Source of the DNA: Microbacterium sp. 8M
GTDB lineage: Bacteria > Actinomycetota > Actinomycetes > Actinomycetales > Microbacteriaceae
NCBI RefSeq assembly: GCF_902506375.1
Contig: NZ_LR733284.1
Location: forward strand, 2,976,222 to 3,040,221
Length of the DNA stretch: 64,000 bases
Direction of reading: 5' to 3'
Below, one piece after another: positions 9,257 to 17,849 of this stretch (within the stretch, counting starts at the first letter, position 1; each line of letters starts with the position of its first letter). A model generated the notes under the pieces. That model searched no databases and was not told the DNA's origin. It saw only the letters and a program-made list of their open reading frames with translations. Position numbers and translations under genes: made by a program.

Positions 9257-10159
9257 CTACAGTGCGTTGAAAACCTCGCGCAGCAGAGCGGCGGTCTCGG
9301 ACGGCGTCTTGCCGACCTTGACGCCGGCGGCCTCCAGGGCCTCCTTCTTCGCCTGCGCGGTGCCCGCCGAGCCGGAGACGATGGCGCCGGCGTGGCCCAT
9401 GGTCTTGCCCTCGGGGGCGGTGAAGCCGGCGACGTAGCCGACGACCGGCTTGGTGACGTTGGCCTTGATGAACTCGGCGGCCCGCTCCTCGGCGTCGCCG
9501 CCGATCTCGCCGATCATCACGATCGCCTTGGTCTCGGGGTCGGCCTCGAACGCGGCGAGCGCGTCGATGTGCGTGGTGCCGATGACCGGGTCGCCGCCGA
9601 TGCCGATGGCGGTGGAGAAGCCCAGGTCGCGCAGCTCGAACATCATCTGGTACGTCAGGGTGCCCGACTTCGAGACGAGGCCGATCGGGCCCTTGCCCGT
9701 GATGTTCGCCGGCGTGATGCCCGCGAGCGCCTCACCCGGGGTGATGATGCCGGGGCAGTTCGGACCGATGATGCGGGTCTTGTTGCCCTTCTCGGTCGCG
9801 TAGGCCCACGCCTCGGCGGAGTCGCCGACCGGAACGCCCTCGGTGATGACCACGAGCAGCGGGATCTCGCTGTCGATGGCCTCGATCATCGCGTCCTTCG
9901 TGAACGCGGGCGGCACGAAGGCGACCGACACGTTCGCCCCGGTCTTCTCGATCGCCTCGGCGACGGAGGCGAACACGGGCAGCTCGATGGCGTTGCCGTC
10001 CTTGTCGGTGTGCGAGACCGTGGTGCCGGCCTTGCGCGCGTTCACGCCGCCGACGATGTTGGTGCCCGCCTTCAGCATGAGAGCGGTGTGCTTGGTGCCC
10101 TCGCCGCCGGTGATGCCCTGGACGATGACCTTGGAGTCCTTGTTGAGGTAGATCGACAT
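9257..10159 (-). CDS. sucD: Succinyl-CoA synthetase (ADP-forming), alpha subunit
   Basis: 300 residues. It forms the CoA-binding half of succinyl-CoA ligase in the TCA cycle. Visible motifs are the N-terminal CoA-binding fold ([15 protein letters not shown]), the [12 protein letters not shown] loop, SKSGTLTYQ and the phosphohistidine segment [11 protein letters not shown]. It follows sucC by 28 bases and ends at NAL. Succinate made by the GABA pathway genes at 35-42 kb enters the same part of the TCA cycle. Confidence 0.97.
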   Translation of the reverse strand: MSIYLNKDSKVIVQGITGGEGTKHTALMLKAGTNIVGGVNARKAGTTVSHTDKDGNAIELPVFASVAEAIEKTGANVSVAFVPPAFTKDAMIEAIDSEIPLLVVITEGVPVGDSAEAWAYATEKGNKTRIIGPNCPGIITPGEALAGITPANITGKGPIGLVSKSGTLTYQMMFELRDLGFSTAIGIGGDPVIGTTHIDALAAFEADPETKAIVMIGEIGGDAEERAAEFIKANVTKPVVGYVAGFTAPEGKTMGHAGAIVSGSAGTAQAKKEALEAAGVKVGKTPSETAALLREVFNAL

Positions 10160-10187
10160 GTTCCTTGTCCTTGTCTCGGGAGCCGGG

Positions 10188-11354
10188 TCAGGCGTTGGCC
10201 AGCTCGGCGGCCTTGTCGGCGCCCTCGTCCATGGTGGCGGCGAGCGTGACGAGCGGGTGGTTCGCGGCGGTGAGGATCGCGCGGCCCTCCTCGACCTGGT
10301 TGCCATCGAGACGGACGACCAGCGGCTTGGTGGCCGCGTCGCCCAGGATCTCGAGCGCCTTGACGATGCCCTCGGCGACCGCGACGCAACTGGTGATGCC
10401 GCCGAAGACGTTCACGAAGACGCTCTTGACCTGCTCGTCGCCGAGGATGACGTCGAGGCCGCTCGCCATGACCTGCGCGTTCGCGCCGCCGCCGATGTCG
10501 AGGAAGTTAGCCGGCTTCACGCCGCCGTGGTTCTCGCCGGCGTACGCGACCACGTCGAGGGTCGACATGACCAGACCCGCGCCGTTGCCGATGATGCCGA
10601 CCTGACCGTCGAGCTTGACGTAGTTCAGGCCCGACTCCTTGGCCTTCGCCTCGAGCGGGTTCTCGGTGGCCTTGTCGGCCAGCTCCTCGTGCTCCGGGTG
10701 GCGCACCTCGGAGGCGTTGTCGTCGAGGGTGACCTTGCCGTCCAGGGCGATGATGTCGCCCTCCTCGGTCTGCACGAGCGGGTTGACCTCGACCAGGGTC
10801 GCGTCCTCACCCTTGTACACGTCGTAGAGCTTCACGAACACATCGGAGACCGCGTCGAGCAGGTCCTCCGGGAAGTTCGCGGCCTTCGCGATCTCGAGCG
10901 CCTTGTCCTTGGTGATGCCGGTCAGCGGGTTGACCTCCACTCGGGCGAGCGCCTCGGGCTTCTCGACCGCGAGCTGCTCGATCTCCATGCCGCCCTCGAC
11001 CGAGCACAGGCTCAGGTAGGAGCGGTTGGCGCGGTCCAGCAGCACCGAGAAGTAGAACTCGCGCGCGATGCGGGCACCCGCGGCGACCATGACGCGCTTG
11101 ACCACGTGGCCCTTGATATCCAGGCCCAGGATCGCCTTGGCGGCCTCGTACGCCTCGTCCGGGTTCTTCGCGACCTTCACGCCGCCGGCCTTGCCGCGGC
11201 CGCCGGTCTTGACCTGCGCCTTGACGACGACCACTCCGCCGAGCTTCTCCGCGGCTGCCTTCACCTCCTCGGGGGTGTCGGCGACGATGCCGGCGAGGAC
11301 CGGCACTCCGTACTTCTCGAAAAGGTCTCGTGCCTGGTACTCGTAGAGGTCCAC
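10188..11354 (-). CDS. sucC: Succinyl-CoA synthetase (ADP-forming), beta subunit
   Basis: 388 residues with the ATP-grasp fold: [19 protein letters not shown] at the start, the nucleotide loop [17 protein letters not shown], the metal-binding VNPL segments and the C-terminal ligase domain ([11 protein letters not shown]). It couples succinyl-CoA cleavage to ATP formation with SucD. The start is GTG, supported by GAAGGA six bases upstream and by alignment of the conserved N-terminus. The promoter must lie in the 199-base gap shared with the divergent TetR gene. Confidence 0.97.
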   Translation of the reverse strand: MDLYEYQARDLFEKYGVPVLAGIVADTPEEVKAAAEKLGGVVVVKAQVKTGGRGKAGGVKVAKNPDEAYEAAKAILGLDIKGHVVKRVMVAAGARIAREFYFSVLLDRANRSYLSLCSVEGGMEIEQLAVEKPEALARVEVNPLTGITKDKALEIAKAANFPEDLLDAVSDVFVKLYDVYKGEDATLVEVNPLVQTEEGDIIALDGKVTLDDNASEVRHPEHEELADKATENPLEAKAKESGLNYVKLDGQVGIIGNGAGLVMSTLDVVAYAGENHGGVKPANFLDIGGGANAQVMASGLDVILGDEQVKSVFVNVFGGITSCVAVAEGIVKALEILGDAATKPLVVRLDGNQVEEGRAILTAANHPLVTLAATMDEGADKAAELANA

Positions 11355-11553
11355 GTGCAGTCCTTCGCTGGTTGCGACGAATGGGACGCGACAGGAATTC
11401 TGTCGGGTGTCGATGTGATTCGACCCGGTCAACCAGCCTACTACCGCGGAATCGCGCTTCCTGACCGCCGTCCGGGCCGCCGAAGGAGGCGACGACGGCG
11501 TGCCCTGACGCACAGCGGTGCGCGCGGGAGCAGGGGAACTAGGCTTTGCTGCT

Positions 11554-12225
11554 ATGACAGAGCACGCCGACGTGTCCCCCGCCCGCACCGCCGTGGTGCG
11601 CGCGGCGCTCGAGCTGTTCTCCGCCCAGGGCTTCGACTCGACCTCGGTCGAGCAGATCGCCAAGGCCGCGGGCATCTCGCGCTCCACCTTCTTCCGCCAG
11701 TTCGGCGGCAAGGACGACGTCGTCTTCGCCGATCACGAGGAGCTGCTCGAGGGACTGCGCCGCTACCTGGACCGCCCCCACGCCAATCCGTGGACTGCTG
11801 TGTGCGACGCGTCGATGATGGTGTTCCGCGCGTTCGCGGCCGACCCCGAACTCGCGCGTCTGCGCTACCAGGTCGTGCGCGAGGTGCCGACCCTGCGCGA
11901 CCGCGAGATCGTCGCGGTGTTCCGGTACGAGCGCCTCTTCGACGAGTACCTGCGCCGGTCGCTGCCCGACCTGGATCCGCTCGACGCGGTCGGGTTCGCC
12001 GCGCTCGTCACCGCCGTGCACAACCATGTGCTCCGCCGCCTGCTGCGCGGGTCTCGCACCTCCGCGGCCTCGCTCCGGCGGGCGCTGGACGACGTGCTGC
12101 GCCGCTACGGCGTGCACCCGGACGGCATGAAGGAGCCCGGGGAGGACGCGGTCATCGTGGCCGTGTTCCCGCGCTCGATGCCGATGGCGGAGATCACGCG
12201 GCGCCTGCGCGACGAACTGGAGTGA
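11554..12225 (+). CDS. TetR/AcrR-family regulator, probably of the adjacent acyl-CoA dehydrogenase
   Basis: 223 residues. The HTH lies at about residues 30-55 ([32 protein letters not shown]). The C-terminal ligand domain is not assignable to a compound. The next gene, on the same strand, is an acyl-CoA dehydrogenase whose leader holds the palindrome TGAGACTCAGTCTCA, about 80 bases after this stop. I infer that this regulator binds there and responds to an acyl-CoA or related ligand. It is also divergent from sucC, so an effect on sucCD is possible but no palindrome was seen in that gap. Confidence 0.85.
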   Translation: MTEHADVSPARTAVVRAALELFSAQGFDSTSVEQIAKAAGISRSTFFRQFGGKDDVVFADHEELLEGLRRYLDRPHANPWTAVCDASMMVFRAFAADPELARLRYQVVREVPTLRDREIVAVFRYERLFDEYLRRSLPDLDPLDAVGFAALVTAVHNHVLRRLLRGSRTSAASLRRALDDVLRRYGVHPDGMKEPGEDAVIVAVFPRSMPMAEITRRLRDELE

Positions 12226-12285
12226 ACCCCGCTCGTCTCTCGCCGTCCGCCCGGATCCGGTGTCGGTCGCGGGCGTGAATCGCGG

Positions 12286-12319
12286 TACGCTGTCTCATGA
12301 ATCTTGAGACTCAGTCTCA
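12286..12319 (+). promoter_or_regulatory. Probable TetR operator and promoter of the acyl-CoA dehydrogenase
   Basis: A perfect 15-bp palindrome TGAGACT-C-AGTCTCA lies at 12305-12319. A further GTCTCA half site at 12292-12297 can pair with its TGAGAC. TACGCT at 12286-12291 could be a -10 box, which would put the operator over the transcription start. The palindrome covers the ATG at 12297, arguing that the true start codon is the one at 12339. Confidence 0.6.
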
Positions 12320-12338
12320 TGCCCCGGATGGAGACCTC

Positions 12339-13589
12339 ATGAGCAACGACGCCCGCTTCCCCGGCGAAGCCGTCACCTCCTACGATCTGACCGGCCGTCA
12401 GGGCACCGACTACTACGAGGTCTTCTCCGACATCCCCGCCGCGGATCGCGCGCACTGGGAGCGGGCGCAGGCGTACGTCGACGAGGTCGCGCCGCGGATG
12501 CTCGAGGCCTGGGATCGCGCCGAGTACCCGCTCGAGGCCGCCCGGCGCATGGGCGAGCTGGATCTCGTGGTCGACGGCATCGAGCACCCCGCCCTCACCC
12601 GGATGAGCCCGCTCGCGGCGGGCCTGGTGAACATGGAGATCTCCCGCGGCGACGGCTCGCTCGGCACGGTCCTGGCCGTGCAGGGCGGCCTCGCGCTGCG
12701 CACCCTCGCGCTGTTCGGCAGCCCGGAGCAGCAGGAGCGCTGGCTGGTGCCGCTCGCCGACGGCTCCGTGCTCGGATCCTTCGCACTCACCGAGCCCGAT
12801 CACGGATCCGACTCGGTCTCGCTGGAGACCGTCGCTCGGCGCGACCCTTCGACAGGCTCAGGGACCGGGGAGTGGGTGCTGCGCGGGGCGAAGAAGTGGA
12901 TCGGCAACGGCGCCTCCGGTGGCATCACCTTCGTGTGGGCGCGCGTGGACGACGAGGGCGCGGAGGACCACGGATCCGTGCGGTGCTTCCTCGTGGAGCA
13001 GGAGCGCCCGGGGTATCAGGCCACCGTCATCACGGGCAAGGTGTCACTGCGCGGGATCCACCAGGCGCACATCCGCCTCGACGACGTGCGCGTGCCGCTG
13101 GACGCGGTGCTGCCCGGCACGCACAGCTTCAAGGACGCGTCCACCGTGTTGTACGCGACGCGCTCCGGCGTCGCCTGGTCGGCGCTCGGGCACGCCACCG
13201 CCTGCTACGAGGCGGCGCTCGCGTATGCGAAGACCCGGATCCAGTTCGGCAAGCCGCTCGCGAAGTTCCAGATGGTGCAGGAGCGCCTCACGCACATGCT
13301 CGAGGAGCTCACCGCGATGCAGCTCTACTGCCGCCGGATGGCCGACATGGACGAGGCGGGCACGCTGCGGCCCACGCAGGCGTCGCTCGCGAAGTTCCAC
13401 AACACCCGCGCCGCTCGGCGCATCGCCTCCGCCGCTCGCGACCTGCTCGGCGGCAACGGGATCCTGCTCGAGAACGGCGTCATGCAGCACATGGCCGACA
13501 TCGAGGCGATCCATACCTACGAGGGCACCGAGAGCGTGCAGGCGCTGCTCATCGGCCGCGACATCACCGGGATGAGCGCGTTCGTCTGA
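12339..13589 (+). CDS. Acyl-CoA dehydrogenase, glutaryl-CoA-dehydrogenase-like
   Basis: About 416 residues, FAD-dependent. Motifs: FALTEPDHGSDS (FAD/substrate contact), KKWIGNGASGGITFVWAR, ATACYEAALAYAKTRIQFGKPL, and the C-terminal IHTYEGTESVQALLIGRDITG with the catalytic-base Glu region of the GCDH branch. It would oxidise an acyl-CoA to the enoyl-CoA. ATG at 12339 (MSNDARF) has GGAGA seven bases upstream and is preferred over the in-frame ATG at 12297, which lies in the operator. Around residues 169-176 the protein carries DPSTGSGT, encoded by an in-frame copy of the dispersed CCCTTCGACAGGCTCAGGG repeat, placed in a loop before EWVLRGAKKWIG. Confidence 0.9.
   Translation: MSNDARFPGEAVTSYDLTGRQGTDYYEVFSDIPAADRAHWERAQAYVDEVAPRMLEAWDRAEYPLEAARRMGELDLVVDGIEHPALTRMSPLAAGLVNMEISRGDGSLGTVLAVQGGLALRTLALFGSPEQQERWLVPLADGSVLGSFALTEPDHGSDSVSLETVARRDPSTGSGTGEWVLRGAKKWIGNGASGGITFVWARVDDEGAEDHGSVRCFLVEQERPGYQATVITGKVSLRGIHQAHIRLDDVRVPLDAVLPGTHSFKDASTVLYATRSGVAWSALGHATACYEAALAYAKTRIQFGKPLAKFQMVQERLTHMLEELTAMQLYCRRMADMDEAGTLRPTQASLAKFHNTRAARRIASAARDLLGGNGILLENGVMQHMADIEAIHTYEGTESVQALLIGRDITGMSAFV
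12845..12868 (+). repeat. Dispersed palindromic repeat inserted in frame in the acyl-CoA dehydrogenase
   Basis: CCCTTCGACAGGCTCAGGG followed by ACCGG. The same core occurs elsewhere in this window, both in gaps and inside genes. Here it is read as PSTGSGT in a surface loop. Confidence 0.8.
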
Positions 13590-13622
13590 GCGATCCCGGT
13601 CGCCTCGGCGCTGCGGACGGCC

Positions 13623-14126
13623 TCAGTCGCAGGCGCAGCCGCCGGACGGCGTCTTCACCATGAAGCACACGTCGCAGACGCCGTAGTCGCGCTCCGCGAG
13701 CGGCGTCGCCTTCGGTGCGCGCGGCTCGGCCTTGGGCTTGGCGGCAGCCCGGGTCCCGGACGCGCGCGCAGTACGGGCGGCGGCGACGGGGGTGCCCGGC
13801 AGCTCGCTGGGGTGCGTCACGTAGAAGTAGGGCGCGCGGCCCTCGCTCGGCGCGAGCGGCAGGGGGCGCCCGGAGACGACCACCACCTCGTCCTCTGTGA
13901 AGCCGTTCGTGTAGGTCCGTCCGATGTGCAGGGACGCGCCCTCGCCGCGCCGGATCGCCTCGATGTAGCGCCCGCGGTCGATGAAGGTGCTGATGCCCAC
14001 GGCCTCCACGATCGCGCGGATGAAGTCGTGGTTCACCGGGTCGATGCGCTGACCGCGCAATGCCTCGGCGAGCGACTTGTACGGACGGGAGGTGCCGGTG
14101 GGGGTCGGGCCCTGGACTTCGTTCAT
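13623..14126 (-). CDS. Uncharacterised protein with a Cys-rich tail
   Basis: 167 residues; I do not recognise the family. The N-terminal ~105 residues look folded (KSLAEALRGQRIDPVNHDFIRAIVEAVG, a helical segment, then a beta-rich part up to GRAPYFYVTHPSELPG). A basic Ala/Lys/Pro linker follows (about 110-145). The end is YGVCDVCFMVKTPSGGCACD: a CxxC and a CxC that could bind zinc. It lies 33 bases past the acyl-CoA dehydrogenase in convergent orientation and is divergent from the FAD oxidoreductase. Nothing here fixes a role; a small zinc-ribbon adaptor is one guess. Confidence 0.7.
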   Translation of the reverse strand: MNEVQGPTPTGTSRPYKSLAEALRGQRIDPVNHDFIRAIVEAVGISTFIDRGRYIEAIRRGEGASLHIGRTYTNGFTEDEVVVVSGRPLPLAPSEGRAPYFYVTHPSELPGTPVAAARTARASGTRAAAKPKAEPRAPKATPLAERDYGVCDVCFMVKTPSGGCACD

Positions 14127-14184
14127 CAGTACCAGGATCCCACGTCCGGCTCTGCGTCACCTGCGCGCGTGACAGACTGGCGGC

Positions 14185-15636
14185 ATGCCTCGCGCCACCG
14201 TCATCGGAAGCGGCCCGAACGGACTCGCCGCCGCCGTCGCGCTCGCCCGCGCAGGCTATGCGGTCGAGGTGCTCGAGGCCGCACCGACGATCGGCGGCGG
14301 GGTGCGCAGCGCCGAGCTCACCCTGCCGGGCTTCGTGCACGACGTGTGCTCGGCGGTGCACCCCGCGGCCTACACCTCCCCGTTCTTCCGCGCGTTCGGG
14401 ACCGGCCGCATCGACTGGATCATTCCGGAAGCGGCATATGCGCACCCGCTCGACGACGGCCGCGCCGGCATCGCCTGGCACGACCTGGAGCGGACGGCCG
14501 ACGGGCTGGGCCCCGACGCCCGGGCCTGGCGTGCGCTGCTGCGTCCGCTGAGCACCCACATCGACGGCGTCCAGGACTTCACCGGCGGGTCCCTGCTGCG
14601 CATCCCGCGGAACCCGGTCACCGCAGTGCGCTACGGGCTGCGCGTGCTGGAGCAGGGCACGGCGATGGCGGCGCACACCTTCCGCACCGCGGAGGCGTCC
14701 GCCCTCGTGGCCGGCGTCGTCGCGCACGCCAACACCGCGCTGCCGTCGCTCAGCGGGGCCGCGGCCGGTCTGCTGCTGATGGCGCAGGCGCATGCCGGCG
14801 GCTGGGCGTATTCCCGGGGCGGCGCGCAGCGGATCGCGGACGCGCTCGCGGACGACCTGCGCGCGCACGGCGGCGCGATCCGCACCGACGCACGCGTCAC
14901 CGACCTGTCCGCCGTGGACTGGGGGGATCCGCGCCGCGGCGACCTGCTGCTGCTCAACACCGCACCGCGGCTCGCACTCACCCTGCGGGACGTGCCGGAG
15001 CGCTACGCCGCGGCGATCCGCAGATACCGCTATGGCCACGCCGCCGCCAAGGTCGACTTCGCCCTCGACGGCCCGGTGCCGTGGACGAACCCCGGGGTCG
15101 CGCTCGCCCCCACGGTGCACGTGGGCGGCACCCGTGAGGAGGTGTGGACGAGCGAGAATGCGGTCGCCCACGGCCGGATCTCTCCGCGCCCGTACGTGCT
15201 CGTCGCGCAGCCGTCGGTGCTCGACGACACCCGCGCCCCCGCCGGGAAGCAGGTGCTGTGGGCGTACGTCCACGTGCCGGCGAACTCGGACGCGGATCCG
15301 ACCGAGCTGATCGTGCGGCAGGTCGAGCGCTTCGCCCCCGGTTTCCGCGACCGGATCCTCGCCAGCCACGCGGTGCCGGCCCGTGAGCGCGTGCACCTGA
15401 ACCCGGCGGAGATCGGCGGCGACATCTTCGGCGGCGCCTTCACGATGCGCCAGGCCTTCGTGCGGCCCGTGCTCTCCCCGGCTCCGTGGCGCACGCCGAT
15501 GCCGGGCGTGTACCTGGCGTCGGCGGCGACCCCGCCGGGCCCGGGCGTCAACGGCATGGCCGGCTGGCACGCGGCTCGCACGGCGCTCGCGGACGCCGGG
15601 CAGCGCGTCGAGCTGGCGGATCTGTTCGGATCCTGA
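14185..15636 (+). CDS. Phytoene-desaturase-like NAD(P)/FAD-dependent oxidoreductase
   Basis: 483 residues. An N-terminal dinucleotide-binding motif (ATVIGSGPNGLAAAVALARAGY with the ribose-binding Glu in VEVLEAAPTIGGGVRS) and a C-terminal FAD-contact segment (GVYLASAATPPGPGVNGMAGWHAA) place it in the COG1233 amine-oxidase/carotenoid-desaturase superfamily. No carotenoid gene is nearby, so the substrate is open. It is followed after 22 bases by the DNA ligase gene. Start at the ATG just before the nucleotide-binding fold. Confidence 0.87.
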   Translation: MPRATVIGSGPNGLAAAVALARAGYAVEVLEAAPTIGGGVRSAELTLPGFVHDVCSAVHPAAYTSPFFRAFGTGRIDWIIPEAAYAHPLDDGRAGIAWHDLERTADGLGPDARAWRALLRPLSTHIDGVQDFTGGSLLRIPRNPVTAVRYGLRVLEQGTAMAAHTFRTAEASALVAGVVAHANTALPSLSGAAAGLLLMAQAHAGGWAYSRGGAQRIADALADDLRAHGGAIRTDARVTDLSAVDWGDPRRGDLLLLNTAPRLALTLRDVPERYAAAIRRYRYGHAAAKVDFALDGPVPWTNPGVALAPTVHVGGTREEVWTSENAVAHGRISPRPYVLVAQPSVLDDTRAPAGKQVLWAYVHVPANSDADPTELIVRQVERFAPGFRDRILASHAVPARERVHLNPAEIGGDIFGGAFTMRQAFVRPVLSPAPWRTPMPGVYLASAATPPGPGVNGMAGWHAARTALADAGQRVELADLFGS

Positions 15637-15658
15637 TCGGGCGGGCAGGATGGGATCC

Positions 15659-16702
15659 ATGCGCTACGAGATCCCCGCCCCGATGCTCGCGAAGGCCGCC
15701 GCCGCGGTACCGGATCCGGTGAAGTTCCCCGACGGACTGCTGTACGAGCCGAAGTGGGACGGGTTCCGCGGACTCATCTCCTGGGACGGCGAGACCGTCG
15801 AGATCGGCTCCCGCGGCGCCAAGCCGCTCACCCGCTACTTCCCCGAGCTCGTCGAGGCGATCCCGCGGCTCCTGCCCGGGCCGTGCCTGCTGGACGGGGA
15901 GATCGTCGTGGCGACCGGCCCCGCCGGATCGCAGCGCCTGGACTGGGAGGCGCTGAGCCAGCGGATCCACCCCGCGGCCTCCCGGGTGAACAAGCTTTCC
16001 GTGGAGACGCCGGCGATGTTCATCGCGTTCGACCTGCTCGCCGACGGCGACGAGGACCTGCAGCCCCTCCCCTTCGGCGAGCGCCGCGCCCGGCTGGAGC
16101 AGCTGTTCGCCGACGTGCCGCACCCGCTGCACCTCACCCGGACGACCACGGATCCCGACCTCGCCCGGCGATGGCTCGCGGAGTTCGAGGGCGCGGGCCT
16201 CGACGGCGTCGTCGCGAAGCCGCTCGACCAGCCGTACGCCCCCAACAAGCGCACCCTGTTCAAGGTCAAGCACGCCCGCACGGCCGACGTCGTCGCGCTC
16301 GGCTACCGGATCCACAAGAGCGGATCCGGCGTCGGATCCCTCCTGGTCGGCCTGTACGGCGAAGACGGCGTGCTGCGGCAGGTGGGCGGGGTCGCGGCGT
16401 GGAGCGACGCGATGCGGCAGCAGCTCGTCGACGATCTCGCGCCCCTGGTCGAGCGCGACGAGTCGGGCGCGGCGGTCACGGGTGAGGGCGAGCGGTCGCG
16501 CTTCAGCGGGGCCAAGGACACGTCGTTCGTGCGCTTGCGCCCCGAGCGCGTGCTCGAGGTGCGCTACGACCAGCTGGAGGGCTGGCGGTTCCGGCATACC
16601 GTGCAGTTCGAGCGCTGGCGCGACGATCGCGAGGCGAGGTCGTGCACCTACGAGCAGCTGGACACGGTCGGCGGCTACGACCTCGGCGACGTCATCGACT
16701 AG
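15659..16702 (+). CDS. ligC: ATP-dependent DNA ligase, LigC type
   Basis: 347 residues: nucleotidyltransferase domain then OB fold, without polymerase or nuclease domains. Motif I is EPKWDGFR with adenylated Lys32. Motif III is FIAFDLLA, motif IV DGVVAKPL, motif V KVKHARTADVV. The OB fold ends in RFRHTVQFERWRDDR. It matches stand-alone LigC ligases of actinobacteria, used in back-up end joining or base-excision repair. Two ATGs are possible (15650, 15659); I prefer 15659, with AGGA eight bases upstream. It converges on the LigD-type polymerase gene with 12 bases between stops. Confidence 0.92.
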   Translation: MRYEIPAPMLAKAAAAVPDPVKFPDGLLYEPKWDGFRGLISWDGETVEIGSRGAKPLTRYFPELVEAIPRLLPGPCLLDGEIVVATGPAGSQRLDWEALSQRIHPAASRVNKLSVETPAMFIAFDLLADGDEDLQPLPFGERRARLEQLFADVPHPLHLTRTTTDPDLARRWLAEFEGAGLDGVVAKPLDQPYAPNKRTLFKVKHARTADVVALGYRIHKSGSGVGSLLVGLYGEDGVLRQVGGVAAWSDAMRQQLVDDLAPLVERDESGAAVTGEGERSRFSGAKDTSFVRLRPERVLEVRYDQLEGWRFRHTVQFERWRDDREARSCTYEQLDTVGGYDLGDVID

Positions 16703-16714
16703 GCCCGGACGGGG

Positions 16715-17794
16715 TCACTCCCCGACGCGCTCGCCGTTCTCGTCCCAGTTCGCGGCGACCTTCTTGGACGGCTGCACGCGCGGCGGCTCTCCCGGCATCT
16801 TCGGGAACTCGGGCGGGAACGGCATCTCGCCGAGCCCGTTCTCCACGTCGCGCTCCCACCAGCTCAGCAGCGTGTCGATGCGCCCCGGCGCGTCCTGCAT
16901 GTGCGCCCAGGGGTCGCCGACGTCGGCGAGGCGCTGCGGCACGGTGCGGACCGTGAACCGCGTCGGATCCGCCTCGTCCAATTCGTCCCACGCGATCGGC
17001 GTCGACACGGTCGCGCCAGGCAGCGCCCGCGGGCTGTACGCCCCCGCCATGGTGCGGTCGCGGTTGGCCTGGTTGAAGTCGACGAAGATCCGCTCCCCGC
17101 GCTCCTCCTTCCACCATGCGGTGGTCACCCGGTCGGGCATGCGCCGTTCCAGCTCGCGCCCCGCGGCGATCACCGCGTGCCGCACCGTGAGGAACTCCCA
17201 CTCCGGCACGATCGGGCAGAACACGTGCAGCCCGCGATTGCCGCTGGTCTTGATGAACGCCTCCAGCCCGGCCTCGCGCAGCACGGCACGCAGCTCGTGC
17301 GCGGCCGGGATCGCCTCGGCGAAGCCGGTGCCGGGCTGCGGATCCAGGTCGATGCGCAGCTCCACCGGGTTGTCGGTGTCCGCGGCGAGCGAGGCCCAGG
17401 GGTGGAAGACCACGGTGTTCATCTGCACCGCCCAGACGATCGCGGCGGTCTCGGTGAGCACGATCTGCGGGTGCTTGCGCCCGCTGTTGTAGGTGCACAT
17501 CACGCTCTGCACGAAGTCGGGGGTGCCCTTGGGCGGGTTCTTCGAGAAGAAGCTCTCCCCGCCGATGCCGTCGCGGTACCGCTCCAGAGACACCGGGCGA
17601 TTGCCGGTGGACGTGAGGAAGGCCGTTGACACGGCCTGCACGTAGTCGGCGAGCTCGACCTTCGTGATCGGGCCGCGCGCTTGCCCTGAGCCTGTCGAAG
17701 GGGCGGGCCAGATCGCGCGGTTGGGGTTGGACAGGTCCAGCGACCGGTCGCCGTCGGGGCCGGGGATGGTCAGCGTGATGCGCTCGGATGCCAT
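16715..17794 (-). CDS. LigD-type primase-polymerase domain protein, stand-alone
   Basis: 359 residues, consisting only of the archaeo-eukaryotic primase-like polymerase domain seen in LigD (PolDom). The metal-binding pair is Asp149 and Asp151 (LRIDLDPQPG), followed by SGNRGLHVFCP with the conserved His, and the late TVRTVPQRLADVGDPW segment. Such proteins fill gaps during NHEJ, often with ribonucleotides. Residues 31-41 (APSTGSGQARG) are encoded by an in-frame copy of the dispersed repeat and are not expected in the family. The ligase partner is the convergent LigC; no Ku gene is in the window. Confidence 0.92.
   Translation of the reverse strand: MASERITLTIPGPDGDRSLDLSNPNRAIWPAPSTGSGQARGPITKVELADYVQAVSTAFLTSTGNRPVSLERYRDGIGGESFFSKNPPKGTPDFVQSVMCTYNSGRKHPQIVLTETAAIVWAVQMNTVVFHPWASLAADTDNPVELRIDLDPQPGTGFAEAIPAAHELRAVLREAGLEAFIKTSGNRGLHVFCPIVPEWEFLTVRHAVIAAGRELERRMPDRVTTAWWKEERGERIFVDFNQANRDRTMAGAYSPRALPGATVSTPIAWDELDEADPTRFTVRTVPQRLADVGDPWAHMQDAPGRIDTLLSWWERDVENGLGEMPFPPEFPKMPGEPPRVQPSKKVAANWDENGERVGE
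17684..17703 (-). repeat. Dispersed palindromic repeat inserted in frame in the polymerase gene
   Basis: Reads CCCTGAGCCTGTCGAAGGG on the plus strand, the reverse complement of the copy at 12845. Translated on the minus strand it gives PSTGSGQA near the N-terminus of the LigD-type polymerase. Confidence 0.8.
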
Positions 17795-17849
17795 GCCTCG
17801 ACCCTAGGGTGCGCCGCCGACGCCGCGCCAGGGCGACCGGAACGGGAGC

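Noticed and set aside
11355..11553. An operator in the sucC/tetR gap like those near the other TetR genes.
   Set aside because: I looked for a palindrome on both sides of the gap and found none convincing; the clear palindrome is downstream of this tetR.
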